From NCBI GenBank assembly GCA_015178975.1, contig WHVD01000097.1:248001-312000 (forward strand): DNA of 64,000 nt, written 5' to 3'. The stretch is from Hysterangium stoloniferum (Eukaryota > Basidiomycota > Agaricomycetes > Hysterangiales > Hysterangiaceae). The notes beneath the pieces are model-generated. The model ran no database searches and was not told the DNA's origin. It saw nothing but the letters and a program-made list of their open reading frames with translations. The position numbers were made by a program, and so were the translations under genes. This document shows, in pieces, positions 59,304-64,000 of this stretch; within the stretch, counting starts at the first letter, position 1; every line of letters begins with the position of its first letter.

Positions 59304-59778
59304 TGTGGAGAGTGGTGGAAGTTCTGACCGTTCTATATACGAAGAAATGAGTAGAAAGGAAGGATATTGACCTATTCGGTGCAATATAAGAGAAAGTGAG
59401 AGAAGGAGCACGATATGACGAAGGAGTCAACGAGTGCAATGGTTCGAGTGGAGGCCTCGACTGTTACAGTTCGAGGCCAGAAGTGTTAGATAGTTCAGAT
59501 ATTGCTACCTATGTAGTAGCTGACACGTTACCCTGATCACCGCTTGTAGTAGACCTAGTTTATGTCTTACAAGTGGTGGTTCTTGGGTTAAAGTGTGTCT
59601 GAGTTCCATTTGGTGCCGAATGCACCCACAAGTATACACAATGCTTTGAACTAATGAAATGATGCAATATTCGAAGAATATAAAAGATAGAAAAATATGA
59701 ATGGAATGTGTAAAATATAAATAAAATAAAAGGAGTGTTTTACCACAATGAAACTGTGGTAAAAGCATACTCCTCACA
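59304..59778 (-). repeat. 5' LTR of the second unit (type B)
   Basis: 475 bp in reverse orientation, very similar to the LTRs at 51768-52242 and 47092-47566. On its own 3' side the TGGTGATC primer-site motif follows. Confidence 0.85.
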
Positions 59779-59821
59779 TCCAGACTATATTTCCTGAGTA
59801 TATTTCGCTATACCTCTCACA
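59779..59821 (-). repeat. 43-bp fragment of a type-A LTR start
   Basis: Reverse complement begins TGTGAGAGGTATAGCG and continues ACTCAGGAAATATAG, matching the first about 40 bp of the type-A LTRs. It is cut on its inner side by the type-B LTR, so a type-A-like copy was present before the second unit arrived. Confidence 0.8.
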
Positions 59822-60815
59822 GTTATACAACACTCCAGATCCATCACCTTTACCTCTCTTTTCTCTTGCTTTTTCAGCTCTCTTTCTATATTTTAATATT
59901 GAATGTTCTAGATTATCATCTACATCCATAATATAGCCATCCTCATCTTTAATAGTGCGATTATCTTTATCTATAATAATAGTGTAATTATCTTCATCTA
60001 TCATAATAATATGACCCTCAGTTGTAATAATAATCTCATCACCATCTTCATTTATAATAACATCACCATCTTCATCTATAGTAATATCATTATCTTCATC
60101 TGTATTAATATCATTATCTTCATCTGTATTAATATCATTATCTTCATCCTTATTTTCATCCTTATTTTCATCCTTATTTTCATCCTTATTTTCTATAGTA
60201 TTTATTTTTTTCTTTCCTTTATTCTTTGGGATCCAATTGGAACTCCAATTGAAACTTGATTTTGGCTTTATGTCATCATCTATAATATCTTACCTTAGTA
60301 TCTGAAGATGTATTATTTTCATTATTTTGTTTCTTTTCTTTATCTAAAATAAAGTTATACCCACAATAAATTTCCTCTACATCAATAAAATCATTTCTAT
60401 ACTTATAAATAGTAGATAAAGCTCTAGGACTACCATTAATATTAAGTCTATATCCTTCTAAGTCAATTATACCTACATTATCTAAATCTAGAATAATACA
60501 ACCTTTTTCCTTCTTTATGATAAATCCTCTACCATTGTATCTTTTATTATGTTTTTTTTGATCATTTAGCTGTTGTTTTAAGCATTCTATTTCTTTCATT
60601 AGTTTACTCTCTCTTGTAGAAAGTATATTAAACTTTTTTGTCACTCTTTCCTCCATTTTAGCTTGTTCTTCCATGACCTCACCAAAGAATGATTTCATTA
60701 TCCTGAAAATCCTTTTAGAAAACATTTCTGTCAGTCTTTCCTCCCTTTCAGCTTGTTTTTCTGTAAAGTTATTGAAGAATGATTCCATTATTTTAAAAAC
60801 AGTGTGTGCTTGCAT
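59822..60815 (-). CDS. low-GC gene, coiled coil plus acidic repeat, 3' end cut by an LTR
   Basis: ATG at 60815. Exon 1 60294-60815, a 70-nt intron with donor gtaaga and acceptor cccaaag, exon 2 from 60223 to 59822, in phase, giving 308 codons before the LTR fragment begins. Residues 1-100 hold two related segments (IMESFFNNFTEKQAEREERL and IMKSFFGEVMEEQAKMEERV) followed by a heptad-like coiled coil. Then comes a more globular part (KKEKGCIILDLDNVGIIDLEGYRL, YRNDFIDVEEIYCGY), then Asp/Glu/Asn repeats (KDEN four times, DEDNDINT) and a basic stretch RKRAEKAREKRGKGDGSG. GC content is far below that of the host genes on the left. I recognise no family. It could be the accessory gene of a mobile element or a recently acquired host gene. 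Confidence 0.55.
60025..60190 (-). repeat. in-gene trinucleotide-phase repeats (DEDNDINT, KDEN)
   Basis: On the plus strand, 24-bp units containing atcttcatctgtattaat and 12-bp units of cttattttcatc are repeated. Read on the minus strand they keep frame and encode the acidic repeats of the low-GC gene. Confidence 0.75.
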
Positions 60816-61467
60816 TGTGTAGTGATTACTATCATAGGGTATGGTATTTGGTTTTCAAAAAATTCATTTTTTTAAATTTGCATCCTTTTGTCATCATCTA
60901 GGAGGATAACCCAAAACTTTAAAAGTTATTTATCCACTAAAGTATATATATTTATATTGTTTGTTGTAAAATTAATATTTAATCAAATTCAGTTGATTAG
61001 GTATCACTCTGAAGAATGCAAAAATATTTATATTTATCCTATATCTGACAAAATTTAGTCAAACAATCATCTGTAGATTATTCTTTTGGAATAAATTGCA
61101 CAATGGGGATTGGTACCCCAGATAGTTCTGGTTAACTCTCTAAACCAACTAAATTTAAATTATATGAAATATATTTGAAAGTTTGCTTGTATACAAGAGA
61201 ATACATCATAACCCAAAGATTAAGTCATAACCCAAATAATCTTGTTTAACCCAAATAATCTAGGTTAACCCAAATAATCTTGTGTAACTATGTCATTTGT
61301 GTGTATTTTAAAAGGGCATGCATATTTTAAAGATGAAATTTGAGGTAATTAAATATAAACTCATAGAATAAGTTGTCATGGCCAGAGGAAGTAGTCTCAC
61401 TTAAAAATATGAGGATTATTCAGTAAAATTTTGTATATTCAATAAAGTGTGACCATCCTCCTATGTA
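60816..61467. other. very AT-rich spacer with a short tandem repeat
   Basis: Contains three to four copies of a unit around aacccaaataatct at about 61215-61280, and further ggttaa/ttaacc words nearby. No coding signal. It probably contains the promoter of the low-GC gene on its left. Confidence 0.55.
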
Positions 61468-61562
61468 TATTGTACTTCAATAGTCAATATATTATTGTGT
61501 CATACCTAGATGGTCGATATTCATTGTATATAGAGCCATCAGAACTTCCATGACTCTTTACA
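61468..61562 (+). repeat. 3' end fragment of a type-A-like LTR
   Basis: Matches the last about 95 bp of the type-A LTR (atagtcaatat...gtcatacct...gtcgatattc...agaacttcca) and ends CTTTACA. The 5' part is missing or too diverged to see. Confidence 0.7.
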
Positions 61563-63937
61563 CTCTGACCACCCTGGCAAGAAACTCCACACTTTGCTTC
61601 AGGGTTCCAATAATGAGGCAACATATATATATTGCAAAGATCATTTTCCCTCTCCCAATCAGCAATCTTTTTCAGTGCAAGGTCTAACACTTGGTGATTG
61701 TTCCTGAAGTAACACACATGCAGATCAATGTATTTCAACACAGTGGGTGCCTGAATAACATGCCATGACCCAATGTTCATCTCCCATTGTAACAGTGGAA
61801 TCACATGAGGGGGTAGAGTCACTGCAACTGAAACTCCTACATCATAAAGGTCTCAAAGGTACAGCAATTTCTCCCCATAGTTTGCTGCTGCCATGATAAT
61901 ATGTCCCTCTTCAATGTAGATATACATCATCGCCCAAGTGCACACATGTGCTTAGCATATCCAAGGAATTTGCCAGTAATCACTTCCTCAGCTGAGACAA
62001 AAACAACTGAAGTGAATGGCCTCAGGTCATCCTTGGACCAAACTCCATAGCTCACACCTGCCTCCTGACATCTCCATTCACAGTCTGCCAGTAAAGCTAC
62101 CAATGGTACAACCACAATCACTGACTTTCCAGACCAGAATGTCTTTGCTGGTAGCATCCAAAGTAATGCCTTGCCACCCCCAGTTGGTAAAACAACAATC
62201 AGATTCAACTGCCAAGCCTTCACTCAGTTCAATGCCCCCTCCTGTTCAGCAGACCTAAACTGACTCCATTTGCCTTGCAAGTACAAATCCAGATGGGTCT
62301 GCATCTCACAGTCAAGATGGTCATGGGAGGGGACCATGAACACTGCATCCCTCCTCAGACCCTCAACGATTGCACTGATGACTTTGCAAACTGTCACCCA
62401 CATCACCATCATGAGCCTTGTCTCAACTGCCTTGAGTTTGTTGCTGAACTTGGACTTCATATTGTCCAAGCCATCTGAAATAGCTGAGCACAAAATCTCT
62501 CCAGTATCATCTGCCAAACTGAGCATTCCATCCCCATCAATTTTCTGAGAATTGATTTCTTTCCTCATCTCACTGGAACAGAGAGCCCCCAAAAGAGATG
62601 CACCATGAGAGTGTACTGTCATCCAAATATCAACAAAATAATAGCAACTGTAAATAAACAGATACTTACAACAAACACTGCTCTAAAAACTCTTTCCTTC
62701 AGCTCCTGAAAATGAGGCAATTCCATGGCATAATGATTCCTCACTATTGCAGATGTATGCCCAGCCTGCATATCACCAATCCTCTCAATCATAAGCTCAT
62801 CATCACTCTTCACATCACTTTTCCAAAATTGTGCATTGCAATGGTGAAAGAAAAGGCCACACAACACCTGCTGAGAGCTACTCAATATCATTGCATTCTC
62901 TGTCCCCATAGCTTCTAAAGTATATTGTTGAATCAACAGGGTGAAGTAGTCTGTCAACCATTTTCCCATAGGTCCCATCCACAAATAGCAATGATAAAGT
63001 GATGCAATATCTTCACCTAGTAATTGTTCTGCAACCATAATCTGAAGAGGCTGCAAGACTAGAAGATACCAAACAAACATTGGCACAAGTTCCAATGGCA
63101 TCCAATGTGGCTTGACCTTACCCCACCCTGAGATACCTGCTGTTTTGTCAGCTTGTATCGCTGTCATAATCATATGGTCAAAGGCCAGGATTGTTCTTGG
63201 TGAATTTGGCATGTTGATGATTGTAGTTTAAAGCAACTCTTCCCCACGACTTGGCTGCCCATGTGTGAAATGAACAATGACCAACAAATCTTCCAAGATC
63301 TTTTGATACCTCTGTAGGAATCCATCACATCCCATCCAATTCCACACCCACTGCCCATCAACCACCTCACCAAATATTTTTCTGACTTGCAAATTATCAC
63401 ACTTGAGAATCCTATCCATAAGCATCTCCCAAGTTATTGTAAAGTTGTTGTTCTCCTCCATTATGCATGAATAACCTGGGCTAATGTTAGCTGTATCATC
63501 ATGAAACATGTCAGGGAGGGAGGATGGAGATACAGCAAAGGCACCCAATTCTGTGATCTCCCTCTTCAGGGTGTCCATCAATCCTTGAATCATTTGCATC
63601 AGAGCATCCACTGAGCCACAAATGAGGGTATCACTGTAGGATCATATGCAGCTGCTCCAATAATACCCCACACTGCATACAGATTCCCCATGGCTGACAG
63701 GTTCCCTGCAAACAATCTCAGCTTGATTGAATCTAGCATCCCACAGCATCCTGTTTCAGTATTATCCTCTCCCCTAATGAATGATGCATTCAAAGCCAGC
63801 TGTACATCTCACAATGAAATGAACTGCTGCTGCAAAGCTTTGTATGATCACATTCAGCTGCTTAAATGATCCAGTATAATCCCAGTTGAAAACAACCAGG
63901 AAGAACACCAGAGGACAGTCAAAATGGGTCTGCTTCT
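61563..63937 (-). pseudogene. decayed RecQ-type helicase, telomere-linked-helicase-like
   Basis: Fragments on the minus strand in consistent order. Upstream domain pieces lie at 63228-63793 and 62619-63212, the latter with a motif resembling those of TLH-type proteins (QAGHTSAIVRNHYAMEL). Then come SHGASLLGAL (near 62590) and helicase motif I/Ia (VVLPTGGGKALLWMLPA, VIVVVPLVALLADCE) at 61927-62223, followed by the motif III region TLPPHVIPLLQWEMNIGS and DLALKKIADWERENDLC at 61620-61822. RecQ-like helicases unwind DNA 3'-5'; the long N-terminal region and this arrangement resemble fungal subtelomeric TLH proteins. Frames change and stops occur between blocks; a few changes may be introns, but the C-terminal helicase lobe is missing where the LTR fragment begins, so it is at least truncated. 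Confidence 0.68.
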
Positions 63938-64000
63938 GTGAAGAGTTGTGGAAGTTCTGACCACTCTATATATGAAGAATATCGACTGTTTAGGTATGAC
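63938..64000 (-). repeat. LTR end (type A/B-like) running off the window
   Basis: Starts tgtgaagag and continues ggaagttctgacc and atatcgactgtttaggta, the reverse complement of the common LTR 3' end. It continues beyond the window, in the opposite orientation to the fragment at 61468-61562. Confidence 0.75.

Larger units (their letters stand above)
51768..59778 (-). mobile_element. second Gypsy-type LTR unit: gag but no recognised pol, satellite-filled, broken fossil
   Basis: Two 475-bp type-B LTRs in reverse orientation bound the unit: 5' LTR 59304-59778 and 3' LTR 51768-52242. Next to the 3' LTR is the purine run (minus strand aactggggggcac) and next to the 5' LTR the same TGGTGATC primer-site motif as in the large element. 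A gag related to that of the large element lies at about 57950-59209 (shared VAVWLGRY, HVLLGGDHIVP and YFTLR motifs). No reverse transcriptase or integrase motif was seen in about 7 kb. Instead there are fragments with further purine runs near 53570 and 57885, and long GC-rich satellite. Likely a non-autonomous derivative, or a composite formed by recombination. No target duplication was found (ggttg left, tccag right). Confidence 0.65.

Noticed and set aside
51763-59783. Target-site duplication of the second LTR unit
   Set aside because: The five bases on the two sides (ggttg and tccag) do not match, so a simple single insertion cannot be shown.
61205-61290. Telomere repeats
   Set aside because: The unit is AACCCAAATAATCT-like, not TTAGGG/CCCTAA, and only a few copies are present.
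1-64000. tRNA or rRNA genes
   Set aside because: I looked for the conserved T-arm (GGTTCGAATCC-like) with matching acceptor stems and for rRNA blocks and found none by eye; a covariance-model scan would be decisive.

Overview
The window is nuclear DNA of a filamentous fungus, almost certainly a basidiomycete of the Agaricomycetes. The genes are compact but carry many 45-75 nt introns, several microexons and mostly GT-AG junctions. The proteins (malate synthase A, Get1, Tlg2, Rpn7, Tudor-SN, mitochondrial bS6) are of fungal type, and Gypsy chromoviruses and Copia elements are present. Genus cannot be fixed from sequence alone.

Left part (1-37.1 kb): ordinary host chromosome. In order: an Ohr/OsmC peroxidase with a mitochondrial-type leader (minus), divergent from ribosomal protein eL42 (plus); malate synthase (minus); GET1 (minus); a pyroglutamyl-peptidase (plus); a decayed cPLA2-like gene (minus); a 3-methyladenine DNA glycosylase (plus); a gene-poor 5-6 kb; a small cysteine-rich protein (minus); syntaxin TLG2 (plus); proteasome lid subunit RPN7 (plus); a HAD hydrolase (plus) converging on mitochondrial bS6 (minus), which is divergent from the Tudor-SN gene SND1 (plus). 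I rebuilt the exons by hand. In every case given with an amino-acid length, the exon lengths sum to a whole number of codons and the joined protein follows its family across each junction. The genes are housekeeping functions from different pathways and do not form a cluster. Two pairs (Ohr/eL42 and bS6/SND1) share promoters of about 160 bp.

Right part (37.3-64 kb): a nested repeat block with no intact host gene. It holds the 3' end of a Copia element whose RNase H region has been swollen by a 16-bp minisatellite; the first part of a Tc1/mariner transposon; a 12.6-kb Gypsy chromovirus (LTR to LTR) with an extra proline-rich ORF after its chromodomain and two solo LTRs inside it, each with a clean 5-bp target duplication; a second Gypsy-type unit on the minus strand with two 475-bp LTRs, a gag and no recognisable pol, its middle filled by about 3.5 kb of GC-rich satellite built on a 21-bp unit; a low-GC, coiled-coil and acidic-repeat gene cut off exactly at an LTR end; and a decayed RecQ-type helicase resembling the telomere-linked helicases of fungi, lying between two LTR ends that point at each other. 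This block looks like a subtelomeric or otherwise heterochromatic repeat island next to normal gene-bearing DNA.

The points most worth a second look are the truncated low-GC gene, the helicase remnant, the gag-plus-satellite LTR unit, the accessory ORF of the large chromovirus, and the microexons in the glycosylase and Tudor-SN genes.
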